NCBI GenBank assembly: GCA_002837195.1
Contig: KZ478063.1
Span: forward strand, 66,584 to 130,583
DNA length: 64,000 nt
Direction of reading: 5' to 3'
DNA from: Enterobacterales bacterium CwR94
Lineage (GTDB): Bacteria > Pseudomonadota > Gammaproteobacteria > Enterobacterales > Enterobacteriaceae
Both the position numbers and the translations under genes were made by a program. Position 1 is the stretch's first letter. Every line of letters begins with the position of its first letter. Below, in pieces: positions 42,675 through 52,377 of this stretch. The notes under the pieces were generated by a model. The model was not told the origin of the DNA. It saw only the letters and a program-made list of their open reading frames with translations, and did no database searches.

Positions 42675-43697
42675 TTGGCGAAACCAATTTTGCAACGTGT
42701 TACACGTGCAGATGTCGCAAAAGCCGCCGGGACGTCAGTGGCGGTCGTCAGCTACGTGGTCAACAATGGGCCACGCCCGGTCGCTGAGGCGACCCGGTTG
42801 CGCGTATTAGAGGCGATTAAACAAACGGGTTACCGCCCTAATGGTGTGGCGCGTGCCTTGGCATCAGGCCGGACGAAAACGTATGGGTTGGTGGTGCCAA
42901 ATATCTCTAATCCCTTTGTGGCATCTGTTGCCCATGCTCTTCAGCAAGAGGCTTTGAATAACGGGCTCATCATGCTGCTGGGAGATGCAGGAGACAGCCG
43001 CCAGCGTGAAAAAGAACTGCTGCAAAACTTACTGGCTCACCCGGTTGATGGGCTGTTTTATACCAGCGTTGATCGGCATCCCTATATTGAAATGATTCAG
43101 GCCAGCGGGACGCCCTTTGTCATGTTAGATCGCGTAGATCCGGGACTGGCGGTGAGCATCTTACGGGTCGATGAACGGGCCGCTGCGCGTCAGGTCACAG
43201 AGCATCTGTTGAGCCACGGTTATCAGGACGTTGGTATGATTACCGGGCCGCGTGACATGTTGAATGCGCAAGACCGTCTGGATGGTTGGCTTGATGCGAT
43301 GCAACATCGCGGCTTAACGGTAAACGATGCATGGATTGTGCCTGCCCGTTATAACCGTGAAGGGGGCTATGAGGCAGGAAAACACCTGCTCACACTCTCT
43401 TCTCTCCCTCGCGCGTTGTTTTGCAGCAATGAAGGGCAGGCGATTGGCGTTATTCGTGCCTTTGCAGAGCAGGGATTACAGGTACCGAAAGATGTCGCGC
43501 TGGTCTGTTTTAACGGCACCGATCATGCTGCCTACCACGTTCCCACACTGACGACCGTTCGACAGCCGATCAGAGAAATGGCGAAAACGGCAATTGGCAT
43601 GCTGCGTGCCTGGACCGGCGATGCGATGCTTCATGAAGTGGAGCACGAATTGCAATTGGGAGAGTCCTGCGGCTGCCTCACCTCTTCAAGAGAATAA
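42675..43697 (+). CDS. LacI/GalR-family transcriptional regulator
   Basis: 340 residues from a TTG start with CAGGAG upstream. Helix-turn-helix at about 10-30 (TRADVAKAAGTSVAVVSYVVN) and hinge-helix region with GVARALASGRT (about 54-64), followed by a periplasmic-binding-like sensor domain (FNGTDHAAYHVPTLTTVRQP near 275-295). It probably controls the cassette in response to a nucleoside- or sugar-like ligand. It lies 101 bases after the MFS gene and 8 bases before the hydrolase gene. Confidence 0.93.
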   Translation: MAKPILQRVTRADVAKAAGTSVAVVSYVVNNGPRPVAEATRLRVLEAIKQTGYRPNGVARALASGRTKTYGLVVPNISNPFVASVAHALQQEALNNGLIMLLGDAGDSRQREKELLQNLLAHPVDGLFYTSVDRHPYIEMIQASGTPFVMLDRVDPGLAVSILRVDERAAARQVTEHLLSHGYQDVGMITGPRDMLNAQDRLDGWLDAMQHRGLTVNDAWIVPARYNREGGYEAGKHLLTLSSLPRALFCSNEGQAIGVIRAFAEQGLQVPKDVALVCFNGTDHAAYHVPTLTTVRQPIREMAKTAIGMLRAWTGDAMLHEVEHELQLGESCGCLTSSRE

Positions 43698-43705
43698 TAA
43701 CAACA

Positions 43706-44680
43706 ATGAAAAGAATCATTATTGACTGCGACCCCGGTAATGGGATTGCGGGAGCCAACACCGATGATGGACTGGCGATTGCTCTGGCACTGGCTTCGCC
43801 GGATATTTCGCTCGAATTGATCACCACCGTGGCGGGCAATACGCCCAGTGAGGTGGGCTATGCCGTGGCACAAGACCTGATGAACCAGTTGAATCTGCGG
43901 ATCCCAGTGATTCGTGGCGCGTCTTCTGCTTTGGTCGAACCCGCAGAGCCCTGGCGTGAAGCATTTGATAACCGAGTAAAAGAGGTCGGGCTGCTTGACC
44001 TGTGGAAAGGCATAACACCGCCAATCGTGGCTGATGATATCGCGCCCGTAGCGGCTCATGCGATGGGAGAACTGATTTGCCAGCACCCGGGCGAAATCAC
44101 GCTGGTGGCGATTGGGCCACTGACGAATGTGGCGCAAGCGATGCAGTTGTATCCACAAATGGCGGAGCAAGTAAAAGAGATCGTGATCATGGGCGGTGTA
44201 TTCGCCCTCGATAACTATCTCAAAGACACCAATTTTGGGGTTGATCCTGAGGCAGCACATAAAGTGTTAACCAGTGGTGCAAACCTCACTCTGGTTCCTA
44301 TGGATGTCACCACGCAGACCATGATGACACACCAGGATCTGGACGATATTGCGGCCATCAACACACCGTTGACGCTGTGGCTGACGAAAACGATGCGTCC
44401 GTGGATGGATTATTCGATGCAAACGCGCCAACTACCTGGATGCTGGATACACGATGTGCTGGTGGTCGCGTGGATTATCAATCAGCACGTGGCGACGGCG
44501 GCAGATTACCTGGTCGGCATTGAATTGTCCGGGCCGACGCGTGGACGATCATGGCGCTATCGGCACCCTTTACGGCTGGATATTAATATGAGTGATTTGC
44601 CGCAGCGTCCGGTTCAGGTTCTACAGCAGGTGGACAATGCCCATCTGCTTGCACTGCTAAAAGAGGCGTTACGCCCCTGA
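43706..44680 (+). CDS. Nucleoside hydrolase (IUNH family) with extended metal loop
   Basis: 324 residues of the Ca2+-dependent inosine-uridine nucleoside hydrolase family, which splits ribonucleosides into base and ribose. The usual N-terminal DTDPGxDDA appears as DCDPGNGIAGANTDDG, with extra residues between the Asp-Pro-Gly and Asp-Asp parts. The Ile-Met-Gly-Gly segment (about 159-162), the NFGVDPEAA block (about 176-184) and IHDVLVVAW (about 249-257) fit the family's substrate and metal sites. The variant loop sets it apart from RihA, RihB and RihC, so its substrate may differ. Confidence 0.88.
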   Translation: MKRIIIDCDPGNGIAGANTDDGLAIALALASPDISLELITTVAGNTPSEVGYAVAQDLMNQLNLRIPVIRGASSALVEPAEPWREAFDNRVKEVGLLDLWKGITPPIVADDIAPVAAHAMGELICQHPGEITLVAIGPLTNVAQAMQLYPQMAEQVKEIVIMGGVFALDNYLKDTNFGVDPEAAHKVLTSGANLTLVPMDVTTQTMMTHQDLDDIAAINTPLTLWLTKTMRPWMDYSMQTRQLPGCWIHDVLVVAWIINQHVATAADYLVGIELSGPTRGRSWRYRHPLRLDINMSDLPQRPVQVLQQVDNAHLLALLKEALRP

Positions 44681-44685
44681 TAAAG

Positions 44686-44713
44686 CAACGAAAGCCCTTC
44701 AGGGCTTTCGTTG
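44686..44713 (+). terminator. Terminator of the nucleoside hydrolase cassette
   Basis: CAACGAAAGCCC-TTCA-GGGCTTTCGTTG: a perfect 12-bp stem right after the stop codon, followed by TGTTGGT. It may serve the convergent small frame at 44720 too. Confidence 0.82.
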
Positions 44714-44719
44714 TGTTGG

Positions 44720-44917
44720 TCACTCTGGTGGTCTGTCCGTTTCCATTTTCAGCGTGATTTTACCGTCGGGAGTAATAAAAATTTTTTCTCCCAGTCCTCT
44801 CTTCTCGGCCTGAAAGATGGCCTCCATTATCGCATTGCGTCGCTCTATATAGCGCTTAGCGTACTTAGCGGTGTCCACCTGCAATAAAGGTTGCTGCATG
44901 CACACGTGGCAATCCAT
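44720..44917 (-). CDS. Small hypothetical protein
   Basis: A 65-residue frame, MDCHVCMQQPLLQVDTAKY onward, with a basic middle (YAKRYIERRNAIMEA) and a plausible beta C-terminus (GEKIFITPDGKITLKME). The composition is protein-like, but no family is recognised and the ribosome binding site is poor; an in-frame ATG at codon 7 is possible. Two Cys near the start (Cys-x2-Cys) could bind metal. Confidence 0.4.
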   Translation of the reverse strand: MDCHVCMQQPLLQVDTAKYAKRYIERRNAIMEAIFQAEKRGLGEKIFITPDGKITLKMETDRPPE

Positions 44918-45059
44918 AGGCTGATAAAAGTTCGAAACGCTTCATCTTTTCCAATCCTGCCGTTTTTTCCTGATATTATCCTGCCCATCTGGAAGCTGCT
45001 GGCGTTTTGATCAACGCCTGAAGGCTTCACGCACGATAATGAAACAGGATGAAAACGAT

Positions 45060-45884
45060 ATGGATTTAGTCTGGCTGCTGCTGGCCATTGCTTTGGCAAC
45101 ACTGTTTATTCATCGCACAACCGCCGTATCGTTAGCGGGTATAGCGATAGTCATGGCATGGTGGCAGGGCATTGTGACATTAGAGGGCGTTGTCATTCTG
45201 ATGGCGGCGGGCGCGCTGGCAAAAGGGCGTCATCTACTGCGCGGACGCCGTTATTGGCAGCGGGCGGCAGAGGGGATTATGGTACTCATCTGTATCGCGC
45301 TGTTCTTGCATCTGCTGCCCGGTTTCAATAATCCTAAGGTTGTCGACAGTGTTCAGGTTGGCCCGCAAAGTGCGGCCTGGAGTATGTACTTTAATTTCGA
45401 TAAAGCAATGGTGCCATTTTTGTTGGCAGGTATCCTGCCATCGGTACTTTCTGTGCAACGCGCGCCGCAGAGATGGCCCTATTGGCTACTCTTATCCTTA
45501 GCCATCCCGGCTTTGCTGCTGCTGGCGGTGGCATTAGGTGGGCTTCGTCTGGAGCCGCACTTTCCCGTGTGGTTGCCACAGTTTATGTTGGCAAATCTGT
45601 TTTTTGTTTCGCTGGCAGAAGAAGCGCTGTTCCGTGGCTGGTTACAACAACGCTTACAGCAGAAACTGGGCAATGTGCCCGCATTATTGTTGGCCTCGCT
45701 TGTTTTCGGGTTAGCGCACGTGGCAGGGGGCCCCTTGCTGGTTGCCTTTGCGGCACTGGCGGGTGTGATTTATGGACTTGCCTGGTGGTGGAGTGGGCGG
45801 CTGTGGGTCGCCACACTGTTTCACTTTGCCCTAAATCTGACCCATTTACTGTTTTTCACCTATCCCATGTGGCGCCCGGTATAA
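45060..45884 (+). CDS. CPBP-family intramembrane protease homologue
   Basis: 274 residues from MDLVWLLLAIALATLF, with about eight membrane helices. The CPBP (Abi/Rce1-like) motifs are present: AEEALFRGWLQQRL (about 188-201, with the Glu-Glu and Arg), FGLAHVAGG (about 217-225) and FHFALNLTHLL (about 256-266). The family includes prenyl-protein proteases and bacteriocin self-immunity proteins; no bacteriocin gene is visible. The ATG at 45060 is chosen over 45039 because AGGATGA is well spaced. Confidence 0.85.
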   Translation: MDLVWLLLAIALATLFIHRTTAVSLAGIAIVMAWWQGIVTLEGVVILMAAGALAKGRHLLRGRRYWQRAAEGIMVLICIALFLHLLPGFNNPKVVDSVQVGPQSAAWSMYFNFDKAMVPFLLAGILPSVLSVQRAPQRWPYWLLLSLAIPALLLLAVALGGLRLEPHFPVWLPQFMLANLFFVSLAEEALFRGWLQQRLQQKLGNVPALLLASLVFGLAHVAGGPLLVAFAALAGVIYGLAWWWSGRLWVATLFHFALNLTHLLFFTYPMWRPV

Positions 45885-46076
45885 CCGATGTTTGCTGCTG
45901 TAGGATTGTTTCTGACCGTTGGATCGGCGAAATATTATGTCTATATGATTAATCAAGAGGGTAGTCTTTGGCGTAATTTTTAAGAACTGTTGCATTAGGG
46001 TTCAAAGAAAAATACGCAATATGAGAAGGGTTTAATTATCACCTGTTATTCATATATTATTGGAAATAAGTGCGGA

Positions 46077-47111
46077 TTATACCCGCACTTCGTTCATTTT
46101 TTTCTTATATGCGAATTTTTTCTCAATAAATTCATAACTTAAAACGGCCAAGATAAAATTCAATATAAAAATGACAATCCAAGACTCGAAATTTGATAAT
46201 TCACTAAAATAATCCTTATACTGTTTTACATACATTATCAAAGGTATGTACATGAGATAAAATGAGTAACTTATTTTACCTAAATATATAAACGGACTAG
46301 TTAATGCATTCTTACTTATGTTAAGCGACGCTAGGCAGAAAATGATCATTCCCGTAGTTGGGACAGTCATATAATTATTTAACATGTAACTGCGGTTTAA
46401 TACTGTGACATATGTAGAAAGAAAATATGCACTTATAAAAATAAAAAGTAAAGAAAGTGTTTTTCTCTTAACTTTAATTCCGTTTGAAAATATAAAGCCT
46501 AATGACATGCCAAATATGAATTCTGGTATTCTATGCATTGGTCCCATATAATAACTCGGCATCATATCCTTGCCGTCTAATGCCAAAGATATCGGTATTA
46601 TTGAACTGGTTGCTATGTATGAGAGAAATAGAGAAACTAGAGGGTGTTTTTTTATTATATCATAAATAAATGGGAAAACAGCATAGAAAAAAATTTCTGT
46701 TGATACAGACCACGAGCCTGTGAAATTCCATATAGAAAAGGCCTGCGAATACCATGACTGCGTCCCTGTTAAAAATAATCCCAATACTGACAGTAGTTTA
46801 CCGGGGTTAAATCCATTGAGAAATGGTATTGTAAGTACACCCATGGCCAAATACGCTGGGTAAATTCTTAAAAATCTTTTCTTAAAATAATTATCTCCAA
46901 CTTCAAATCTATGGGCCCATGACATTACAAATCCCGACAAGACAAAGAAAAATGTCATGCCTATAGCCCCATTACGCAAAACCATATAAGCCCACAGCGG
47001 GATTTCCTCATAAACATTGAAATGAATATTACAATGGAAAATGAAGACATAAAATGCTGATACAAAACGGAATATTGTTAGTCCATGTATCTGTTTTTGA
47101 TCTTGTTTCAT
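46077..47111 (-). CDS. Acyltransferase-3 family (OafA-like) membrane protein
   Basis: 344 residues with about ten membrane helices. Family landmarks: LTIFRFVSAFYVFIFHC at TM1 (Arg and the catalytic His) and FFFVLSGFVMSW (about 53-64). Members move acetyl or other acyl groups onto O-antigen, peptidoglycan or other surface glycans. The gene is much more AT-rich than its neighbours, suggesting transfer. No sugar-synthesis genes are next to it. Confidence 0.88.
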   Translation of the reverse strand: MKQDQKQIHGLTIFRFVSAFYVFIFHCNIHFNVYEEIPLWAYMVLRNGAIGMTFFFVLSGFVMSWAHRFEVGDNYFKKRFLRIYPAYLAMGVLTIPFLNGFNPGKLLSVLGLFLTGTQSWYSQAFSIWNFTGSWSVSTEIFFYAVFPFIYDIIKKHPLVSLFLSYIATSSIIPISLALDGKDMMPSYYMGPMHRIPEFIFGMSLGFIFSNGIKVKRKTLSLLFIFISAYFLSTYVTVLNRSYMLNNYMTVPTTGMIIFCLASLNISKNALTSPFIYLGKISYSFYLMYIPLIMYVKQYKDYFSELSNFESWIVIFILNFILAVLSYEFIEKKFAYKKKMNEVRV

Positions 47112-47561
47112 AATGTTAAATTAATAATGTAATTTCCCTTAGGGGATAATATCATGCATTTACTTCCTGTTCTACTTCCGTTTGTTCGTGATTCAGGGTT
47201 TCAGATATAGAGGCAAGGCTACCGAGGGTTTGGATGCTATATCCATAGCCTGTAGAGAGGGTTACGCTCAGACACCTGCCTCAGGAACTCTGATTGTTAG
47301 CAGCTTACTCCGGGAGCATCATTCGGAAGAGGACTCGGTAACGGATGCTTCTGTTGTATCGCTATGGCAGTAATATACGTAATAACATGCGGTCAGACCT
47401 CAATTCTAGCATCAAGGTAGCTGCTACATTTTTCGTTAATGAACCAAAGTTGGATCTTTAATGAGCGCTCTGCCTTGTGCCTTCAACGATTCAATTACTT
47501 AAGGATATCAGACTGATGCCCTAAAGAATCAATAGTGATGATAGATATCATGTTTAACCTA

Positions 47562-47749
47562 TTAGCTAATATTTAAATCTCTAGATATCGCGTTAAAATA
47601 AGATGTACCAGCAACCTTCCTATTATCTATAGCCCAGACATCCGCTAAAGAAGTAAAAGGCACATCTATTGGAGGTGATGGGAGTAAATATACCCTCTCA
47701 AATAACATAAAAAATACTTTTACTGGCAAAGTTTTAGAAAGCGAATAAA
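47562..47749 (-). pseudogene. Possible C-terminal remnant of an unidentified gene
   Basis: An open minus-strand frame of about 60 codons with protein-like composition (contains PSPPIDVPFTSLADVWAID and ends RDLNIS) and a stop at 47562. The only ATG, at 47708, has no ribosome binding site and the frame is closed upstream. It reads like the tail of a decayed gene. Family not recognised. Confidence 0.3.
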
Positions 47750-47922
47750 AATATTTAATTAATTTATTTTATTACGCTGAGATATGAAATTTTTATAACT
47801 CTATGGAGTTACATATCATGGTAATGGAAGGGGGATGAGGGGATTGTAATTAAAATAACCAAAGTGATTGAATTATGTTAAGGGGCTATTGGAATGGGAT
47901 GATTTAAATAGTAGTGCAAGAA

Positions 47923-47939
47923 CGGGGCTTTATGCCCCG
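47923..47939. terminator. Hairpin after the GNAT gene
   Basis: CGGGGC-TTTAT-GCCCCG, just past the stop codon of the minus-strand gene; weak T-tract. Confidence 0.6.
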
Positions 47940-47943
47940 AAAA

Positions 47944-48543
47944 CTATTCTACGCGGATTCCATTAGGAAGGAAACGATGATATTTTTTCATTGAATTTAA
48001 TATTGAGGTTTTTGTTATTTCATAGAAGACATCAAGGTCATTCTCTTTTATCATTATTGCCCCAAAACGCTCATGAAATCGTCTGACAGATAAATTTTCC
48101 TTTCTTACATCGAAGTGAGCTCGATTAAAACCTAATTTTAGGGCGTATGTATAGAGCATCATTGCTGATTCAATCGCAGTTTGCGGTGGGGCGCCATCTT
48201 TTATAACCCACGATCCCCAGCAGAAAGAATCTTCATTTTGATCATACATTCTTATGGTGCCAAGCTTATTACTGAACTTATCTTCAATGATAAAATATGC
48301 TTGACCAGATCCAGTGAGATACGAATCTATCCATTTTATCTGTGCACTGATATCACTTGATGTAGCACTGATAAAACGACCTTTTTGACCTTCTGTTCGA
48401 AGAGAAATGATAAATTCGGCATCCTCAGTGGACACGTTTCTTAAACTAATGTTATTTCCAATAATTTTATTTTCCTGAACTATAGCAGGATGCAAAGGAT
48501 ATCCGTTCATTCTAAGTGCCTCGATTGCATAAACAGACTTCAT
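47944..48543 (-). CDS. GNAT-family N-acetyltransferase
   Basis: 199 residues. The core (about 27-170) fits the GNAT fold of the RimJ/RimL/PseH type: IIGNNISLRNVSTEDAEFII start, beta strands around LGTIRMYD, and the YALKLGFNRAHFDVRKENLSVRRFHERFGA segment for the acetyl-CoA-binding end. Similar enzymes acetylate amino sugars of surface glycans or protein N-termini. It is AT-rich like the nearby acyltransferase gene and probably acquired. Substrate unknown. Confidence 0.82.
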   Translation of the reverse strand: MKSVYAIEALRMNGYPLHPAIVQENKIIGNNISLRNVSTEDAEFIISLRTEGQKGRFISATSSDISAQIKWIDSYLTGSGQAYFIIEDKFSNKLGTIRMYDQNEDSFCWGSWVIKDGAPPQTAIESAMMLYTYALKLGFNRAHFDVRKENLSVRRFHERFGAIMIKENDLDVFYEITKTSILNSMKKYHRFLPNGIRVE

Positions 48544-49516
48544 GTTAAATCATTTTAATGATAGAAATTGATATGATTGCATATAAATTACAAATGCTCT
48601 ATCTATTTGATCTTCTTACCTCTAAGTAGCTTAGGGGGCCCATGGTTGGTTTCATGTGGGCTGGACTACCTAAAAATTCAACCAATGATTCTTACGCGCG
48701 GTTCATCGCTTCCTCATACCTTAAAACAGTTGCAATTATAATGTATAAAAATGCCAGAAAAATCTCATTTGAACGCTTTTTCAACGTCGCCAGTTTTCAT
48801 GTAGCAGTCTACAGTAAGAAAAAACGGGACGGGATGGAGTTGATGAATTGGCTTAAGGTGTTGATTTAAATTGTTTTCATTATCTGTTTGCGCAATTTTC
48901 ACCCATTAAGAAATAATGCACTACCTACCGTCAGGTTAGCATTAATCATAAAATATCGGCAGTATTTACAAAAGGTTATGCTGAAATTCCTAAATTTAGT
49001 TTACTCATAAAATGTGCATTCCACTCTCTTAATCAACTTGTGATAGCACTGTGAGAAAATTATGTATGTAAACGCAGATGGTGACAGTATGGTTTCCATT
49101 ACCGATAAAAGACCACGAAGAATCAAAGGTTAATGCTGGGCGTTTTGCCTTATATGGCCCAGAAGAAACAGATTCTGGTAGCCAATTATGGCTACGACAT
49201 CACTATTCTTATTACCGCAAAACGTTGGATGGCGATGAGTATATCGTGAGGTTGAAAGGCAAAATCGATTGATGAACGTCTATACGCGGAAGAAGGTCAC
49301 ATCCTCACTAAACCGAACTGTGACGTGAGTGTCTTGAGTGGTTAGCTATCGGCTGCGTCAGCATCGTATGAGTCTCGATAGCACTACCCATTCTAAAGAG
49401 TGCGCGTTTGTAAATTGCTTACCCATTTATAGCAGAGCACTTGCTATGATCAATGGTTATCGACGTGTACAATCCACGGCATAAAATTTAGTTTGTACAT
49501 AATTTGGAATTAAGCG
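48544..49516. other. AT-rich region before prfC, weak frames only
   Basis: 973 bases. Two plus-strand frames, 48642-48869 (75 codons) and 49078-49272 (64 codons, containing GRFALYGPEETD), are protein-like in places but match no family I know. The second overlaps another frame starting at 49062 (MYVNADGDSMVSITDK) that stops after 23 codons, suggesting a frameshifted old gene. The prfC promoter must lie at about 49400-49500. In E. coli rimI and yjjG precede prfC; neither is here. Confidence 0.4.
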
Positions 49517-51106
49517 ATGACTAACCCCATTTTTGCCGCAGAAGTCGGGCGTCGAAGAACCTTTGCAATCATTTCTCACCCCGATGCCGGTAAAACCACC
49601 ATCACCGAAAAAGTGCTGCTGTTCGGACAGGCGATTCAAACTGCCGGGACGGTAAAAGGACGCGGTTCCAATCAGCACGCGAAGTCTGACTGGATGGAGA
49701 TGGAGAAACAACGTGGTATTTCGATCACCACCTCGGTCATGCAGTTTCCCTATCGTGACAGCCTGGTAAACTTGCTGGATACACCGGGACACGAAGACTT
49801 CTCGGAAGATACTTACCGCACGTTGACGGCGGTGGACTGCTGCTTAATGGTGATTGATGCGGCGAAAGGGGTTGAAGATCGTACCCGTAAGTTGATGGAA
49901 GTTACGCGCCTGCGTGACACGCCGATCATCACATTTATGAACAAACTCGACCGTGACATTCGCGATCCTATGGAATTGCTGGATGAAGTGGAGAGCGAGC
50001 TGAAAATCGCCTGTGCGCCTATTACCTGGCCCATTGGTTGCGGCAAGTTGTTTAAAGGGGTTTACCACCTCTACAACGATGAAACCATTCTGTATCAAAC
50101 CGGTAAGGGTCACACCATTCAGGATGTCCGCGTGGTGAAAGGGTTAGATAACCCGGAGCTGGATGCCGCCGTCGGGGAAGATCTGGCGCAGCAACTGCGT
50201 GATGAGCTTGAGTTAGTACAAGGCGCTTCGCACGAATTTGATCAAGAGCTGTTCCTGGCGGGCGAGATCACCCCGGTGTTCTTTGGTACCGCCTTGGGTA
50301 ACTTTGGTGTGGATCATATGCTGGACGGCCTGGTTTCCTGGGCTCCCGCACCGATGCCACGTAAGTCTGATACCCGTGAAGTGGTTGCCAAAGAAGAAAA
50401 ATTCTCAGGCTTCGTGTTTAAAATTCAGGCCAATATGGACCCGAAACACCGCGACCGCGTTGCCTTTATGCGTGTGGTGTCCGGTAAATATGAGAAAGGC
50501 ATGAAACTGCGTCAGGTGCGCACCAATAAAGATGTGGTGATTTCCGATGCCTTGACCTTTATGGCGGGGGATCGCTCACACGTTGAGGAAGCCTATCCAG
50601 GTGACATCATTGGTTTGCACAACCACGGTACCATCCAGATTGGCGACACCTTTACGCAAGGTGAAATGATGAAGTTCACCGGTATCCCTAACTTTGCGCC
50701 TGAATTGTTCCGCCGTATCCGTTTACGCGATCCGTTGAAACAGAAGCAGCTTTTGAAAGGTTTGGTGCAACTGTCCGAAGAGGGTGCGGTACAGGTGTTC
50801 CGCCCAGTCCACAATAACGATTTAATCGTGGGGGCTGTCGGGGTGCTGCAGTTTGATGTGGTTGTTGCGCGCCTGAAGAGTGAATACAACGTTGAGGCGA
50901 TCTATGAAGCCATCAACGTTTCGACGGCGCGTTGGGTAGAGTGCAACGATGCGAAGAAATTCGATGAGTTTCAACGTAAGAACGAAGTGAACCTAGCGTT
51001 GGATGGGGGAGATAATCTGACCTATATCGCGCCGACCATGGTTAACCTGAATCTCACGCAAGATCGCTTCCCAGACGTGACCTTCCGCAAAACCCGCGAA
51101 CATTGA
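49517..51106 (+). CDS. prfC: Peptide chain release factor 3
   Basis: 529 residues, the E. coli RF3 length. A translational GTPase: [14 protein letters not shown] (G1), [12 protein letters not shown] (G3) and NKLDRD (G4), followed by domains II and III. It releases RF1/RF2 from the ribosome after termination and acts in quality control. Downstream order prfC-osmY-ytjA-yjjU-yjjV is as in E. coli. Confidence 0.97.
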   Translation: MTNPIFAAEVGRRRTFAIISHPDAGKTTITEKVLLFGQAIQTAGTVKGRGSNQHAKSDWMEMEKQRGISITTSVMQFPYRDSLVNLLDTPGHEDFSEDTYRTLTAVDCCLMVIDAAKGVEDRTRKLMEVTRLRDTPIITFMNKLDRDIRDPMELLDEVESELKIACAPITWPIGCGKLFKGVYHLYNDETILYQTGKGHTIQDVRVVKGLDNPELDAAVGEDLAQQLRDELELVQGASHEFDQELFLAGEITPVFFGTALGNFGVDHMLDGLVSWAPAPMPRKSDTREVVAKEEKFSGFVFKIQANMDPKHRDRVAFMRVVSGKYEKGMKLRQVRTNKDVVISDALTFMAGDRSHVEEAYPGDIIGLHNHGTIQIGDTFTQGEMMKFTGIPNFAPELFRRIRLRDPLKQKQLLKGLVQLSEEGAVQVFRPVHNNDLIVGAVGVLQFDVVVARLKSEYNVEAIYEAINVSTARWVECNDAKKFDEFQRKNEVNLALDGGDNLTYIAPTMVNLNLTQDRFPDVTFRKTREH

Positions 51107-51115
51107 TTCTGTTTT

Positions 51116-51146
51116 AGTGCCAGCTTTTGCTGGCACTTTTCTCTTT
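51116..51146 (+). terminator. Terminator of prfC
   Basis: AGTGCCAGC-TTTT-GCTGGCACT followed by TTTCTCTTT. Confidence 0.9.
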
Positions 51147-51342
51147 GCAGACTGCTCCTAAAAAATCGCTTATTTGGTGATTATTCCTACAATCCCACCA
51201 GAAAATCCGTTGAAACCCATAATCTTGCCTATAGTTACTTTTACTGGGCGGAGATTATTTGGTTCACCGTCCTTGGATCGGCACACCATTTGTGGCGAAC
51301 AGCCTGCAGTTTGCAGGTCTTCTGATAGAAGGATGAAAATCG

Positions 51343-51957
51343 ATGAAAAAGACTAAATTTGCGAAAACGCTGACGGCTCTGGTTGTGGGTTCTCTGTTTA
51401 TGGGTGGCTCCGCGCTGGCGGAAGAAACTGTCATGCAGAAAGCGCAGGCTACAGCGAATGATGCAGGGTCCAAAATCGATAGCTCGATGAAGAAAGTCGA
51501 TGGCTTTATGGATGATAGCGGCATCACCGCCCGTGTAAAAGCGAAGCTGGTGGATGACTCGGCAATTAAAACCTCCGATATCTCGGTAAAAACTGAGAAG
51601 GGTGTGGTGACACTCAGTGGTTTCGTTCCTTCCCAGGGTCAGGCGGAAAAAGCCGTTATGGTCGCAAAAAATGTGGAAGGGGTTAAATCAGTCAGTGACA
51701 AACTGCACGCAAAAGACAGCACACAAGCGTCCGTAAAAGGTTATGCCGGTGATACGGCAACAACTACTGAAATAAAAGCTAAACTGTTATCAGATGACAT
51801 TGTTCCTTCACGGAAAGTGAAAGTGGAAACCACCAATGGTGTGGTGCAACTTTCAGGCAATGTTGATAACCAGGCACAGTCTGCACGTGCTGAATCCATC
51901 GCAAAAGCCATTGAAGGCGTTAAAAGCGTGAAGAATGACCTGGTGGTTAAATCTTAA
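51343..51957 (+). CDS. osmY: Osmotically inducible periplasmic protein OsmY
   Basis: 204 residues (E. coli 201). Signal peptide cleaved near Ser-Ala-Leu-Ala-Glu (about 26-27). Two BON domains follow (about 55-125 and 135-204), each with the Val-Val-x-Leu-Ser-Gly core (GVVTLSGFV and GVVQLSGNV). It is a general-stress, RpoS-dependent periplasmic chaperone-like protein that helps outer-membrane and autotransporter proteins. Confidence 0.95.
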   Translation: MKKTKFAKTLTALVVGSLFMGGSALAEETVMQKAQATANDAGSKIDSSMKKVDGFMDDSGITARVKAKLVDDSAIKTSDISVKTEKGVVTLSGFVPSQGQAEKAVMVAKNVEGVKSVSDKLHAKDSTQASVKGYAGDTATTTEIKAKLLSDDIVPSRKVKVETTNGVVQLSGNVDNQAQSARAESIAKAIEGVKSVKNDLVVKS

Positions 51958-51962
51958 CGTAT

Positions 51963-51988
51963 AAGGTCAGCCGTCAGGCTGACCCTTA
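51963..51988 (+). terminator. Terminator of osmY
   Basis: AAGGTCAGCC-GTCA-GGCTGACCCTT hairpin 8 bases after the stop; the following bases are A-rich, so it may be only a moderate terminator. Confidence 0.65.
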
Positions 51989-52051
51989 AAAGGCAAGTGT
52001 TGTATTTTTTAAACAGGCAGTTCTGATTACATAACGGGTAAGGAGAGGCTT

Positions 52052-52213
52052 ATGTTTAGATGGGGTATTATTTTTCTTATTATTGCGCTGATTGCAGCGG
52101 CGCTGGGTTTTGGTGGTCTGGCCGGTACCGCTGCCTGGGCCGCTAAAGTGGTGTTCGTTGTCGGTATCGTGCTGTTTCTTATCAGCTTGTTTACCGGTCG
52201 TAAGAAGTTATAG
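52052..52213 (+). CDS. ytjA: YtjA, small DUF1328 membrane protein
   Basis: 53 residues beginning [20 protein letters not shown] and ending GRKKL, read directly from the sequence (it is short). Two hydrophobic helices separated by a Gly-rich turn, basic end. GGAGAG lies 5 bases upstream. It corresponds in length and position to E. coli YtjA, a DUF1328 protein of unknown function, between osmY and yjjU. Confidence 0.95.
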   Translation: MFRWGIIFLIIALIAAALGFGGLAGTAAWAAKVVFVVGIVLFLISLFTGRKKL

Positions 52214-52234
52214 CGAGCGCGCTGCGTTCAGCAC

Positions 52235-52274
52235 GGAGAGCCAGCATGACCTGCTGTGCAAGGTCAGGCTCTCC
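52235..52274 (+). terminator. Hairpin after ytjA
   Basis: GGAGAGCC...GGCTCTCC with an inner TGACC/GGTCA stem, 21 bases after the ytjA stop. Confidence 0.7.
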
Positions 52275-52377
52275 CTGCGTTTGTACTCTTTTTAAACAAG
52301 CGCATCAAGCGTCTCAACGGTGCAGTATGAAACAGGTATGATGCACGACCTGATTCACCGCTGTTGAGGACGCCTTC

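Larger units (their letters stand above)
47112..47943. other. AT-rich intergenic stretch with gene debris
   Basis: 832 bases. A 63-codon plus-strand frame (47182-47373, starting MFVIQGFRYRGK) has no recognisable family and no good ribosome binding site. A minus-strand remnant at 47562-47749 is entered separately. Nothing resembling an integrase, transposase or tRNA was found. Confidence 0.45.

Noticed and set aside
45060-45884. CPBP protease as bacteriocin immunity protein
   Set aside because: No bacteriocin precursor or exporter gene is adjacent; the family is too broad to claim immunity.
48642-48869. 75-codon plus-strand frame considered as a transposase remnant
   Set aside because: No conserved transposase motif, no terminal inverted repeats and no target duplication seen; left only as an unassigned frame.
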